Assembly (NCBI GenBank): GCA_023390695.1
Contig: JAEWCJ010000306.1
Coordinates: 1-13,183 of the forward strand
DNA from: Pseudomonadota bacterium
GTDB taxonomy: Bacteria > Pseudomonadota > Alphaproteobacteria > Rhizobiales > Xanthobacteraceae
Direction of reading: 5' to 3'
Length of the DNA stretch: 13,183 bases
The notes under the pieces are model-generated. The model did no database searches. It was not told the origin of the DNA and was given only the letters and a program-made list of their open reading frames with translations. Within the stretch, counting starts at the first letter, position 1. Every line of letters starts with the position of its first letter. A program made the position numbers and the translations under genes. Positions 1-7,868 of this stretch are shown here, piece by piece.

Positions 1-1
1 G

Positions 2-514
2 ATGTACTATGCTTTTGTGCATCGCAACTTCTCTGTTCTGCGCTTCAACTTCCGCGGCGTCGGCCGCAGCCAGGGCTCGTTCGACCATGGCGTCGGCGAA
101 TTGTCGGATGCCGCCTCCGCGCTCGACTGGGCGCAGACCATCAACCCGGAAGCGCGCGCCTGCTGGATCGCCGGCTTTTCGTTCGGTGCCTGGATCGGCA
201 TGCAGCTCCTGATGCGTCGCCCGGAGGTGGAGGGCTTCATCTCGGTCGCGCCGCCCGCCAATCTCTATGACTTCTCGTTCCTGGCGCCCTGCCCCTCGTC
301 GGGACTGATCATTCACGGCGACAAGGATGCAGTGGTTCCCTACAAGGATGTCACCGGTCTGGTCGACAAGCTGAAGACGCAAAAGGGCATCGTGATCGAG
401 CAGAAGGTCGTGCCCGGCGCCAATCACTTCTTCGACGGCAAGATCGAGACGCTGATGCAGTCGGTGAACGGCTATCTCGACAAGCGCCTGAAGATCAAAA
501 CCACCGCCGCCTGA
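2..514 (+). CDS. alpha/beta hydrolase, 5'-truncated by the window edge
   Basis: Serine alpha/beta hydrolase of the small cytoplasmic dienelactone hydrolase-like type; the substrate cannot be told from sequence. The visible 170 residues hold the oxyanion-side strand FNFRGVGRSQG (15-25), the nucleophile elbow GFSFG with Ser60, the acid in HGDKDAVVP (Asp109) and the catalytic His in GANHFF (His142), so the triad is complete. The reading frame is open to the first base. The ATG at position 2 sits in the middle of a conserved strand (MYYAFVHRNFSVLRFNFRG), so it is an internal Met; relatives carry roughly 45-50 more N-terminal residues, including the HPHP-type segment, which lie left of the window. 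No signal peptide can be judged. The stop is only 10 bases before the M28 peptidase start, which suggests co-transcription. The family call is firm; function beyond 'hydrolase' is not. Confidence 0.9.
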   Translation: MYYAFVHRNFSVLRFNFRGVGRSQGSFDHGVGELSDAASALDWAQTINPEARACWIAGFSFGAWIGMQLLMRRPEVEGFISVAPPANLYDFSFLAPCPSSGLIIHGDKDAVVPYKDVTGLVDKLKTQKGIVIEQKVVPGANHFFDGKIETLMQSVNGYLDKRLKIKTTAA

Positions 515-524
515 GATCCCTGCC

Positions 525-1526
525 ATGGCGAGGCGATCGATGTTCGGGATCGCTCTCGTTCTGTTCGTTCTCCTCGCCGCAGGCTACGGCGCCTATCATT
601 ACATGCTCGCCGTGCCCGGCACGCCGCATCGCGGCGCCCTGCCGGCGCTGACGGACGACGACCGCGATCTGGCGGCGCGGCTGCGCCGGCACGTCGAGAT
701 CATCGCCGCCGCCGAGCACAATCTCGATCGCTACGACGAGCTTGAGAAGGCCGCGCGCCATATCGAGGCAGCGCTGGAAGCCTACGGCTATCCGGTCACG
801 CGGCAGGTCTTCACCGCGCGCGGCAAACAGGTGCGCAACATCGACGTGGTGCTGGAAGCGCCGAGGATCGATCCCGAGGTGATCGTCGTCGGCGCGCATT
901 ACGACAGCGAGAGAGGCACCCCGGGCGCCAACGACAACGCCACCGGCACCGCCGCCGTGCTCGAACTCGCGCGTCTGTTGCACGACCTGAAGGACAATGC
1001 CGCCAAGCGCATTCGCCTCGTCCTCTTCGTCAATGAAGAGCGCCCCTATTACGGCACGGCGGAAATGGGCAGCCTGAATTTTGCGCGCCTGCTGCACGAA
1101 CGCGGCGAGCGCGTCACCGCGATGTATTCGCTGGAAACCATCGGCTATTACTCCGACGAGCCCGGCAGCCAGAAATATCCCGCGCCTTTCGGCGCCTTCT
1201 TCGGTGACCGGGGCGATTTCATCGCGTTTGTCGGGCTGCTCAATTCGCGCCCGCTCCTGCAGCAGACCATGCGGTCATTCCGCGCGCATACGGCATTTCC
1301 GAGCATCGGCGGCGTCGCCCCCGGCTTCATTCCGGGCATCGCCTGGTCGGACCACTGGGCGTTCGCGCAGTACGGCTTCCAGGGCGTGATGGTGACCGAC
1401 ACGGCGCCGTTTCGCTATCCGCACTACCATCGGCCGACCGACACGCCCGACAAGATCGACTATGAGAAACTTGCCCGCGTGGTCAAAGGCATGGAGCGCG
1501 TGATCCGGGATCTGGTCAAACAATGA
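525..1526 (+). CDS. M28 family zinc metallopeptidase, membrane-anchored
   Basis: Probable aminopeptidase-type M28 enzyme (333 aa) acting on the periplasmic side of the inner membrane. Residues 6-27 form one hydrophobic segment after MARR, a signal anchor or uncleaved signal. The cocatalytic zinc site is visible: His125 and Asp127 in GAHYDS, bridging Asp137 in GANDNATG, catalytic/ligand Glu171-Glu172 in NEE, Glu204 in SLETIGYYSD, and a C-terminal His (His300 or His302) in PHYHRPTDTPD. All expected ligands are present, so it should be active; the substrate is unknown. It follows the hydrolase gene by 10 bases on the same strand. Two starts are possible: ATG 525, and ATG 540, which has a better Shine-Dalgarno (GAGG at 530-533) and would begin MFGIALVLF; both keep the anchor. 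It converges on anmK with a 41-base gap. Confidence 0.9.
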   Translation: MARRSMFGIALVLFVLLAAGYGAYHYMLAVPGTPHRGALPALTDDDRDLAARLRRHVEIIAAAEHNLDRYDELEKAARHIEAALEAYGYPVTRQVFTARGKQVRNIDVVLEAPRIDPEVIVVGAHYDSERGTPGANDNATGTAAVLELARLLHDLKDNAAKRIRLVLFVNEERPYYGTAEMGSLNFARLLHERGERVTAMYSLETIGYYSDEPGSQKYPAPFGAFFGDRGDFIAFVGLLNSRPLLQQTMRSFRAHTAFPSIGGVAPGFIPGIAWSDHWAFAQYGFQGVMVTDTAPFRYPHYHRPTDTPDKIDYEKLARVVKGMERVIRDLVKQ

Positions 1527-1538
1527 GGGATCATGCCG

Positions 1539-1559
1539 CCGCACTGCCCGTTGGTGCGG
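1539..1559. terminator. weak hairpin between convergent M28 and anmK genes
   Basis: CCGCAC (1539-1544) is complementary to GTGCGG (1554-1559), a 6-bp stem extendable by one T-G pair, in the 41-base gap between two convergent stop codons. Position suits a bidirectional terminator, but the stem is short and no T-tract follows on either strand. Confidence 0.3.
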
Positions 1560-1567
1560 AATGACGG

Positions 1568-2689
1568 CTAGGGATCGACAATCACGCCCCCGCATATCGG
1601 CTTCGCAACGCCGGTGGTGCTCGGGAAGGTGATCGGCAAGCCGCGCAGCTTGCGCACCGCCATATAGGCAAAGGCCTGCGCCTCGATGGCATCGGCGTTC
1701 CAGCCGACCGTATCGGCGGTTTCGACTCTCACGGGCGCAAGCCGCTCCGCCAGCATGCGGATCAGCGTGACATTGTGCACGCCGCCGCCGGCGACGATCC
1801 ATGTCTGCGGACGCCCCGGCAGCAGGCCGACGATAGCGGCCACCGAGGCCGCGGTGATCGCGGTCAGTGTCGCCGCACCGTCCTCGATGCTTTTGCCGGC
1901 AAGTCCCGCCGCGTTCGCGACGAAACTGCGAAACTCGTTGCGATCGAGCGACTTCGGCGGCTTCACCGAGAAGAACGGATGCGCCAGCACGCGTGCGACG
2001 GCATCCTCGTCCACGCGCCCCTGCGCGGCATTCACTCCTGCCGCATCGAAGGCATGGCCTGCCCGTTCACGCATGAAATCGTCGATCAGCGCATTGCCGG
2101 GCCCGGTGTCGCAGGCGAAGGGATCGGGCTCGCCATCGATGAATGTGATATTGGCGACGCCACCGACATTGAGCACGGCGATCGGATGCGGGCGGTCGAG
2201 CGCCTTCGCCAGCGCGCGGTGATAGATCGGCACCAGCGGCGCACCCTGCCCGCCCGCGGCAACATCGTCGGCGCGAAAATCGTAGACCACCGGTCGGCCG
2301 AGACGTTTCGCCAATGCCGGCCCGTCGCCAATCTGGACGGTCAGCCGTCGCTCCGGGCGGTGCAGAATGGTCTGCCCGTGAAATCCGACGGCATCGATCG
2401 TTCGGGGGTCGATGCCGTTGGCTTCCAGGAAAGTCTCAACCGCATGGCCATGCAGCGACGTCAGCACCCGCTCCGCCTCAGCGATCACGCCGGGGCGCGC
2501 GGTTCGGTCGGTCAAGGCGGGCGCGGAGTCCATCGCCTCCCGCAACAGCGCCACGTCCTCTTTCTTGTAGAAATGCAGCGCCGAGGGGCCGAACCGCAGA
2601 TGGCCTTCGCCATCGGTTTCCAGCAGCGCCACGTCGATACCATCCATGGAGGTACCGCTCATCAGCCCGATCGCCCGGAAAAGAGCCAC
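1568..2689 (-). CDS. anmK: anhydro-N-acetylmuramic acid kinase
   Basis: Phosphorylates 1,6-anhydro-MurNAc with ring opening to give MurNAc-6-phosphate, a cytoplasmic step of peptidoglycan recycling. Numbered from the GTG at 2689 (373 aa, close to the 369 aa of E. coli AnmK): phosphate-binding GLMSGTSMDG (8-17), HGQT (104-107), the family signature DFRADDVAAGGQGAPLVP with likely catalytic Asp142, NVGGVANIT, DTGPGNALIDDFM and the C-terminal VAGGGVHN. The frame is open further upstream to a TTG at 2746, but that adds 19 residues of non-family character and leaves only 30 bases to the divergent tyrS start; no ATG lies upstream of the core motif. GTG 2713 is another option. Adjacency of anmK and tyrS recurs in Proteobacteria. 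Stop is TAG at 1568-1570. Confidence 0.93.
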   Translation of the reverse strand: MALFRAIGLMSGTSMDGIDVALLETDGEGHLRFGPSALHFYKKEDVALLREAMDSAPALTDRTARPGVIAEAERVLTSLHGHAVETFLEANGIDPRTIDAVGFHGQTILHRPERRLTVQIGDGPALAKRLGRPVVYDFRADDVAAGGQGAPLVPIYHRALAKALDRPHPIAVLNVGGVANITFIDGEPDPFACDTGPGNALIDDFMRERAGHAFDAAGVNAAQGRVDEDAVARVLAHPFFSVKPPKSLDRNEFRSFVANAAGLAGKSIEDGAATLTAITAASVAAIVGLLPGRPQTWIVAGGGVHNVTLIRMLAERLAPVRVETADTVGWNADAIEAQAFAYMAVRKLRGLPITFPSTTGVAKPICGGVIVDP

Positions 2690-2776
2690 CCCGCCCCCGC
2701 AGTTTGAATCCACCGCCGGACCTGTTACACCACCGCGCCCGGCCAAGCGAGCCCGGCCTCAGCCCTCAATTTTGCC

Positions 2777-4030
2777 ATGACTGCCTTCAAATCCGATTTC
2801 CTGAACATCCTCTCGAGCCGCGGCTTCATCCACCAGATCTCGGACACCGAGGGCCTCGACGCACTCGCCGCCCGCTCCGAAATCATCGCCTATATCGGCT
2901 ACGACTGCACCGCGCCCTCGCTCCATGTCGGGCACCTGCTGTCCATCATGATGCTGCATTGGCTGCAGGAGACCGGCAACAAGCCGATCGCCCTGATGGG
3001 CGGCGGCACCACCCGCGTCGGCGACCCGTCGGGGCGCGACGAAACCCGCAAGATGCTCACCTACGAGCAGATCGACGCCAACAAGGACTCGATCAAGACC
3101 ACCTTCGCCAAGTTCCTGCGCTTCGGCTCCGGCAAGAGCGATGCCCTCATGGCGGACAATGCCGAGTGGCTGACCACGCTCAACTACATCGAGATGCTGC
3201 GCGAAGTCGGGCGGCATTTTTCGATCAACCGCATGCTGACGATGGATTCGGTGCGGCTCCGGCTCGAGCGCGAGCAGGAGCTGTCGTTCATCGAATTCAA
3301 CTACATGATCCTGCAGTCCTACGATTTCGTGGAGCTTGCGCGCCGCTATGGCTGCAATCTGCAGATGGGCGGGTCCGACCAATGGGGCAACATCGTCAAC
3401 GGCATCGATCTTGGCCGGCGCATGGGCACGCACCAGCTCTACGCCCTCACCTGCCCGCTGCTGACGACCTCGTCCGGCGCGAAGATGGGCAAGACGGCCG
3501 CCGGTGCGGTCTGGCTGAATGCCGACATGCTGCCGGTCTATGACTACTGGCAGTTCTGGCGCAACACCGAGGACGGCGACGTCGAACGCTTCCTCAAGCT
3601 GTTCACGTTCCTGCCGCTGGACGAGATCGCGCGTCTCGCGGCGCTCAAGGGCCAGGAAATCAACGAGGCCAAGAAGATCCTCGCAACGGAAGCGACCGCG
3701 CTCATGCATGGCCGCGACCTCGCCGAACAGGCCGCGGAAACCGCGCGCCGCACCTTCGAGGAAGGCACGCTTGCCGAAACGCTCCCGACCATCGAGGTCA
3801 GCAAGGCGGCGCTCGATGGCGGGCTTGGCGTGCTCACCGCGTTCGTGCAGGCCGGCTTCGTGGCGTCAACGAGCGAGGCACGGCGTCAGATCAAGAGCGG
3901 CGGCCTGAAGGTGAATGACGCCACCGTGACCGACGAGAAACTGGCGCTGACGTCAAAGGATCTGACCCCGGAAGGCGTCATCAAGCTTTCGTTCGGCCGA
4001 AAGCGGCACGCCCTGCTGAAACCGAATTGA
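2777..4030 (+). CDS. tyrS: tyrosyl-tRNA synthetase
   Basis: Class I aminoacyl-tRNA synthetase that activates tyrosine with ATP and charges tRNA-Tyr in the cytoplasm; essential for translation. At 417 aa it has the usual bacterial length. Seen in order: tyrosine/ATP pocket [15 protein letters not shown] with the HIGH-type motif HVGH (50-53), [13 protein letters not shown] (75-87), [11 protein letters not shown] (196-206), the KMSKS-type loop KMGKT (236-240), and a C-terminal S4 RNA-binding domain from about residue 345 ([14 protein letters not shown]) to the end. ATG 2777 begins [10 protein letters not shown], as typical TyrS; the region just upstream lacks a clear Shine-Dalgarno. It is divergent from anmK and ends before a strong hairpin. 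No key residue appears missing. Confidence 0.97.
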   Translation: MTAFKSDFLNILSSRGFIHQISDTEGLDALAARSEIIAYIGYDCTAPSLHVGHLLSIMMLHWLQETGNKPIALMGGGTTRVGDPSGRDETRKMLTYEQIDANKDSIKTTFAKFLRFGSGKSDALMADNAEWLTTLNYIEMLREVGRHFSINRMLTMDSVRLRLEREQELSFIEFNYMILQSYDFVELARRYGCNLQMGGSDQWGNIVNGIDLGRRMGTHQLYALTCPLLTTSSGAKMGKTAAGAVWLNADMLPVYDYWQFWRNTEDGDVERFLKLFTFLPLDEIARLAALKGQEINEAKKILATEATALMHGRDLAEQAAETARRTFEEGTLAETLPTIEVSKAALDGGLGVLTAFVQAGFVASTSEARRQIKSGGLKVNDATVTDEKLALTSKDLTPEGVIKLSFGRKRHALLKPN

Positions 4031-4038
4031 GACCGAGG

Positions 4039-4065
4039 CTTTCACCGTTTCGCAAACGGTGAAAG
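4039..4065. terminator. perfect 12-bp hairpin after tyrS
   Basis: CTTTCACCGTTT (4039-4050) and AAACGGTGAAAG (4054-4065) are exact reverse complements around a CGC loop, starting 8 bases after the tyrS stop and between convergent genes. Length and position suit a bidirectional terminator. There is no T-run beyond the T-rich/A-rich arms themselves, so it could alternatively be part of the dispersed repeat that follows. Confidence 0.6.
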
Positions 4066-4070
4066 ACCCA

Positions 4071-4131
4071 GGTTCTGATCAGACGCGTTTTCGTCACGCG
4101 AACCGATTCCGGTTTGCCCGAAATCGCTCTA
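4071..4131. repeat. dispersed palindromic intergenic repeat, Hyphomicrobiales type
   Basis: On the minus strand this reads CTAGAGCGATTTCGGGC, then an 'ACCG..TCGGTTCGCGTGA' segment, then GAAAACGCGTCTGATCAGAACC. From memory it matches a very common intergenic repeat of Bradyrhizobium/Rhodopseudomonas/Mesorhizobium-type genomes ('AGCG-TTTCG ... ACCGGTTCGCGT ... GAAAACGCGTC'). Seen directly: an imperfect hairpin CGATTCCGG (4104-4112) with CCGAAATCG (4118-4126), 8 of 9 pairs around a TTTGC loop, and a small stem GACG (4082-4085)/CGTC (4092-4095). Its right end overlaps the TAG stop of the AsmA-like gene at 4129-4131. Family membership is recalled, not searched. Confidence 0.65.
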
Positions 4132-7100
4132 GCGGCTCGGCGGCGGGATTTCGTCGCGGAAGTTGTTGGCGTTGGTCGCGCCTTGCGTGTTGGCGCCGGG
4201 GAACTCGAAGAACTTGCGGAGCAGGCCGGGCGCGATCGCCGAGATCGGATTGACGCGCAGCACCGGCGAACTCGGCGGCCCCACCACTTCATAGGTGATA
4301 CCGACCAGCCCCTCGTTGCTGCCGCCCAGGAACAGGCCGACAATCGGCAACTGGCCGAAGGCATTGTTCAGCCCATATAACGGCACGAAGGTACCGCGCA
4401 CGCGCACCTCGTTGTTGGCGTAGTCGATGTGACCGTCCATGGTCGCGCCGATCGTCGGGCCACGCACCACGCCTTCCTTCACCATGAGCCTTCCGGGCGT
4501 GCGCGTGAAGTCGACCCGTAGCCGCGTGAAATCGACACCGGCGGTCGCGTTCTGCGCCTGGCCGACCACACGATTGAGCGCGGCCTCGCCGCGCACCTTG
4601 AAGTCGCGGATATTCACAATGCCGTCGGTCGGCGAATGATCCGGCGACGGCGGGTCCATGGCGACCCACATCTGACCGCCCTGCATGCGCGGATAGGTGT
4701 CGGTGAAGCGGAACAGCGCTCCGGCGTCCAGGGTCTCGAAATACAGAACGTTGCGGCCGCGTCCCGCCGCGCCGCGCAGGTCTCCGGTGAATGACGTGTC
4801 GCGGCCGATCTTGGAATTGAGCGCAAAACTGCGGATGTGGCCGGCGCGGCGCGAGAGCTTCAGATCGACGCCCCGCAGGGTCTCGCCGTTGAATCCGAGT
4901 ACGGTGCCGAGCCGCAGATCCAGATCGAAATCGCCGGAGCGCTTGGTTTTCTGCTCGGCCTCCGTGCCCAGCATCGATTTCACAAAGCCGCGGCCATCGA
5001 AGACCTCGCCGCGCATCGACACCCGCAACGACCCGTCGGATGCCTTTTCCGCCCGCAGAGTGGCCTTGTCGCCTTCCGACAGCGCGAAGATTGGGAAATT
5101 GGCGTTGACCATGTCGCCGGACGCATCGAGTTCGACGGTACCGCGGACATTGGATCCCGACCCGTCGATCACGAGATCCTCAAAGCGCGTCGCCTTTTCC
5201 TGGCTGACCAGCGTGAAGGTCGCGCGGCTTTGTTTTCCCGCCGGCTTGACCCAGCCCGGCATCAGATTGTCGATCCTGACTTGCGTCAGGTCGGCCTCCA
5301 CGGAGAGCCGCGTCTCCTTCTCTCCCGCGTATTTCCCCGCGATCTTCACCGGCACGGGACCACTCAACGAGGGTCCCGTATCGAAGCCAAGACGTTTGCG
5401 CGCGGCTTCGTCGAGGGTCGCCTGCAGACGAATGTCGGCGTCCGGCGCATCGGCGTTCTTGCGGAAATCGAGAGTCGCCGGCGTGCCGTTGATGCGCACG
5501 TCGCCGCGCAACTGATAGCCCTGATTGGTGGCGGCGACCTTCAGCGCCTGCGCCTCGACCTTCTGCCCCATCATCATCTTGTCGGCGGCGAAACCGGCGA
5601 CATCGAACGTCATCGCGTAGGTGGTGGCGCCCTTCGGCGGATCCTTCATGATCGGCAGATTGATCACCACCTGCCCGCTGAAATTGCCCTTGCTGGTATT
5701 CGGATCGATCGGAAGGCTGGCATGCTCGCGCAATCGCTCCAGCGACAGAAATTCGATCGCCGCCTGGACCGGCCCGTCGACGCGGAAGCGCGCGCGCGCC
5801 GGCGGCGCTTTCGGATGCGTGTCGGGCACTTCGAACACGCCGTTGCTGATCACCAGCTTGCGGCCCTCCGACATCTCCACCACGCCGCGGGTGACGCTGA
5901 CAACGACGTTGCGGCCCTTGATCTGCGTCTTCAGGTCCGCCTCTCTGATCGGCGGCAATCCCTCCACCGGCGCGATCGCCGCATTGCGGACCGTCACCTC
6001 GACGGAGAGACCGTCGGAGGGAACTGGCGGACCGCCCTCCTTCAGCGTCTCGATCGGAGCATTGGTGGCGATGTCGACGCGCTCGATATCTCCGCCCTGC
6101 AGATTTTCCAGAACCCAACTGCGGACCTTGGACGCAATGAAGACCGGCCAGACCTTCTTCGCCGCTTCACTCGACATCGGCGTAATGGCGAGGCCGACCG
6201 CGAGGCGCGGTTCGCCGCCGGCGAAATCGACGCCGCCATTGAGGACGCCGCGCACATTGGCGCCGCCGATATCGCCCTGCTCCACGTCAAGGCGCCGGCG
6301 CATGAAATCGATATTCGCCCGCACCAGAATGCGGTTGAGCACGAGCGGCTGCGGATCGTTCCGATCGGAGGCGAGAACGACGGAACCGCCCGTCACCGTC
6401 ATCCGCCACGGCGCGCTCCTTTCCTTCGGCGCATCGAAGCGGCTCAACAACGTGATGCGATTGCCACCGGATTGAATCTGCAACGGTGCAATCAGCGACC
6501 GCCGATTGGCATCCCAATCAAGGGTGATTTCCGCCTTGTCGAGATGGAAGGATCCGTCGACGTCGGCCGGGTCTCCGATCAACCCGGCATCTGCAATCAG
6601 ACGGCCTTCGACAACGGACGGCAGGGAATCCGCCCCGATCTCCGCGCGGATAATTCCAGACAGGGGAATGTCGGACTGGAATTGCCCCTCGTCCAGTCGA
6701 GTCGCCAGGAACAGGTCCTTGGTCGAGACCTTGCGCGCCTCGATCTGGATATTGCGCCGCTGGAAGCCGCTCGGCCGCACCGCCGCCGTCAGCAACCAAG
6801 GGCGCACTTCGTTGTCGGAGCCCAGCGTCACGGCGATCGAACCGCCGCCGAAGCGGTTCACGCTGAAGGTGATCTTGTCGAAGGTCCAGTGTTTGTCGGT
6901 CCGCAGGTCATCGACCTTAAGCGTACCGTCCTTCAGACCGATTTCACCGAGCCCGTCGCCATCCAGCCCGAGCGTCGAGAGCCGGTCCAGCCAGCCGACA
7001 AATGCGACAAAACGTTCCGCCCCATTGGGAATCTCGGCGCCGGCCTGCGGTTCGGGCTTGTCGGCGGGGGGCGCCGGAGCAAGCGCCGCACCGGGCTTGA

Positions 7101-7701
7101 CGATGGCCGGCGTGACGGCGAGCGGGCGACGTTCGGCGCCGGTCGAAACCGTGATCTGGCCGTCCTGCTCGATTCGAACCGACAGCTCCGCTCCGACCAG
7201 ACTGACCCGTTTGGCGCGGACGCGTCCGGTCAGCAATCCCGATCCGGAAATGGACACTTCGGCCTTCGGCGCGCTGGCGACGACCATGCTGTCGGCATCG
7301 CGGATCAGGATATCGCGGATGCGAAGCGAGGTGCGTCCGTCTTCGTCGCGTTCGATCTGCGTGCCGCCGATCTCGACGTGGTGGCGACGGCCGATATTCT
7401 CCTCGATGGCGGCCGCCACGAAGGGCGACGCCATATTGATCTCGATCGGGCCGGCGACGAGCCGCAGCCACAAACCACATGCCGCAAGCGTGACGATCGC
7501 CAGCGTGCCCCCGGCAAGGAGCAGCAGCCGGCGCACAAGGGGACGATGCAGCCCGCCGCGGATACGCCACCAGGCCGCCCGGCTCCGGCGGCGTTCGTCG
7601 GACGGATCCGCCTCTTGCGTGCGCGCGGAGCAATGCTGCAGGAAGGTGTCTTCCAGCGCGCGCAGGGCCTCCAAACGCGGACCGTGTTTCAGCTCGGTCA
7701 T
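4129..7701 (-). CDS. AsmA-like/DUF3971 (YhdP/TamB-type) envelope protein
   Basis: Large inner-membrane-anchored periplasmic protein (1190 aa from ATG 7701) of the AsmA-like group; E. coli relatives YhdP, TamB and YdbH support phospholipid movement to the outer membrane, so a bridge-like lipid-transport role is inferred. After a basic cytoplasmic tail (RRRSRAAWWRIRGG) one transmembrane helix lies at about 57-82, then a long beta-rich region of repeated strands. The conserved AsmA-like C-terminal block is clear at about 1110-1167 (GLNNAFGQLPIVGLFLGG ... VNPISAIAPGLLRKFFEF). An Ala/Pro-rich linker lies near 200-220. The frame continues upstream to a TTG at 7758 (1209 aa); ATG 7701 is preferred, though its Shine-Dalgarno (AGGGGA, 13 bases away) is not ideal. 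The last codon abuts the dispersed repeat, which supplies the stop. It is divergent from the peroxiredoxin gene. Confidence 0.88.
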   Translation of the reverse strand: MTELKHGPRLEALRALEDTFLQHCSARTQEADPSDERRRSRAAWWRIRGGLHRPLVRRLLLLAGGTLAIVTLAACGLWLRLVAGPIEINMASPFVAAAIEENIGRRHHVEIGGTQIERDEDGRTSLRIRDILIRDADSMVVASAPKAEVSISGSGLLTGRVRAKRVSLVGAELSVRIEQDGQITVSTGAERRPLAVTPAIVKPGAALAPAPPADKPEPQAGAEIPNGAERFVAFVGWLDRLSTLGLDGDGLGEIGLKDGTLKVDDLRTDKHWTFDKITFSVNRFGGGSIAVTLGSDNEVRPWLLTAAVRPSGFQRRNIQIEARKVSTKDLFLATRLDEGQFQSDIPLSGIIRAEIGADSLPSVVEGRLIADAGLIGDPADVDGSFHLDKAEITLDWDANRRSLIAPLQIQSGGNRITLLSRFDAPKERSAPWRMTVTGGSVVLASDRNDPQPLVLNRILVRANIDFMRRRLDVEQGDIGGANVRGVLNGGVDFAGGEPRLAVGLAITPMSSEAAKKVWPVFIASKVRSWVLENLQGGDIERVDIATNAPIETLKEGGPPVPSDGLSVEVTVRNAAIAPVEGLPPIREADLKTQIKGRNVVVSVTRGVVEMSEGRKLVISNGVFEVPDTHPKAPPARARFRVDGPVQAAIEFLSLERLREHASLPIDPNTSKGNFSGQVVINLPIMKDPPKGATTYAMTFDVAGFAADKMMMGQKVEAQALKVAATNQGYQLRGDVRINGTPATLDFRKNADAPDADIRLQATLDEAARKRLGFDTGPSLSGPVPVKIAGKYAGEKETRLSVEADLTQVRIDNLMPGWVKPAGKQSRATFTLVSQEKATRFEDLVIDGSGSNVRGTVELDASGDMVNANFPIFALSEGDKATLRAEKASDGSLRVSMRGEVFDGRGFVKSMLGTEAEQKTKRSGDFDLDLRLGTVLGFNGETLRGVDLKLSRRAGHIRSFALNSKIGRDTSFTGDLRGAAGRGRNVLYFETLDAGALFRFTDTYPRMQGGQMWVAMDPPSPDHSPTDGIVNIRDFKVRGEAALNRVVGQAQNATAGVDFTRLRVDFTRTPGRLMVKEGVVRGPTIGATMDGHIDYANNEVRVRGTFVPLYGLNNAFGQLPIVGLFLGGSNEGLVGITYEVVGPPSSPVLRVNPISAIAPGLLRKFFEFPGANTQGATNANNFRDEIPPPSR

Positions 7702-7792
7702 GCCAGTGCGGGTGTCCCCTGGGCCGTGACCCTCGACCTGACGGTTTCGTCGGTGCAAACGGCGTAACTAAAATGAGCTATGGGCGCCGAAA

Positions 7793-7812
7793 GGCACCCT
7801 CCCGCCGGTGCC
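7793..7812. repeat. small inverted repeat in divergent intergenic region
   Basis: GGCACC (7793-7798) and GGTGCC (7807-7812) are exact reverse complements with an 8-base spacer, between the AsmA-like gene and the peroxiredoxin gene. Could be a hairpin in a leader or an operator; short GC-rich palindromes also occur by chance here. Confidence 0.3.
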
Positions 7813-7829
7813 CCCACGCGGAATTGAAG

Positions 7830-7850
7830 TTTCAGGTTGACCCCCTGAAA
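7830..7850 (+). promoter_or_regulatory. 7-7-7 inverted repeat upstream of peroxiredoxin gene
   Basis: TTTCAGG (7830-7836), spacer TTGACCC, CCTGAAA (7844-7850): a perfect inverted repeat that ends 18 bases before the start codon and just before the ribosome-binding site. It could be a dimeric repressor operator or an mRNA hairpin next to the Shine-Dalgarno. It matches no regulator site I recognise with certainty. Confidence 0.4.
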
Positions 7851-7857
7851 GCGACGA

Positions 7858-7865
7858 AAGGAAGG
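7858..7865 (+). promoter_or_regulatory. strong ribosome-binding site of the peroxiredoxin gene
   Basis: AAGGAAGG, with AGGA at 7859-7862, lies 6 bases before ATG 7869. This decides the start: an in-frame ATG at 7773 would add 32 residues (MSYGRRKAPSRRC...) with no resemblance to the peroxiredoxin family. Confidence 0.75.
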
Positions 7866-7868
7866 CAT

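Noticed and set aside
1775..2707. 310-codon plus-strand frame opposite anmK
   Set aside because: anmK motifs on the minus strand are unmistakable; this frame is the GC-driven mirror.
2704..2730. Possible tyrS promoter (TTGAAT ... GTTACA)
   Set aside because: The spacing of 13-15 bases is too short for a sigma-70 promoter and no convincing -10 lies at 17 bases.
2759..3709. 316-codon minus-strand frame opposite tyrS
   Set aside because: Antisense to tyrS with no domain of its own.
4837..7767. Very long open frame on the plus strand (976 codons) opposite the AsmA-like gene
   Set aside because: It is antisense to a gene with a clear family C-terminus and membrane anchor. Its translation is Arg/His/Asp-rich with no domain, as expected of a high-GC antisense frame.
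7773..7868. N-terminal extension of the peroxiredoxin from ATG 7773
   Set aside because: The 32 added residues are unlike the family, and a strong Shine-Dalgarno supports ATG 7869.
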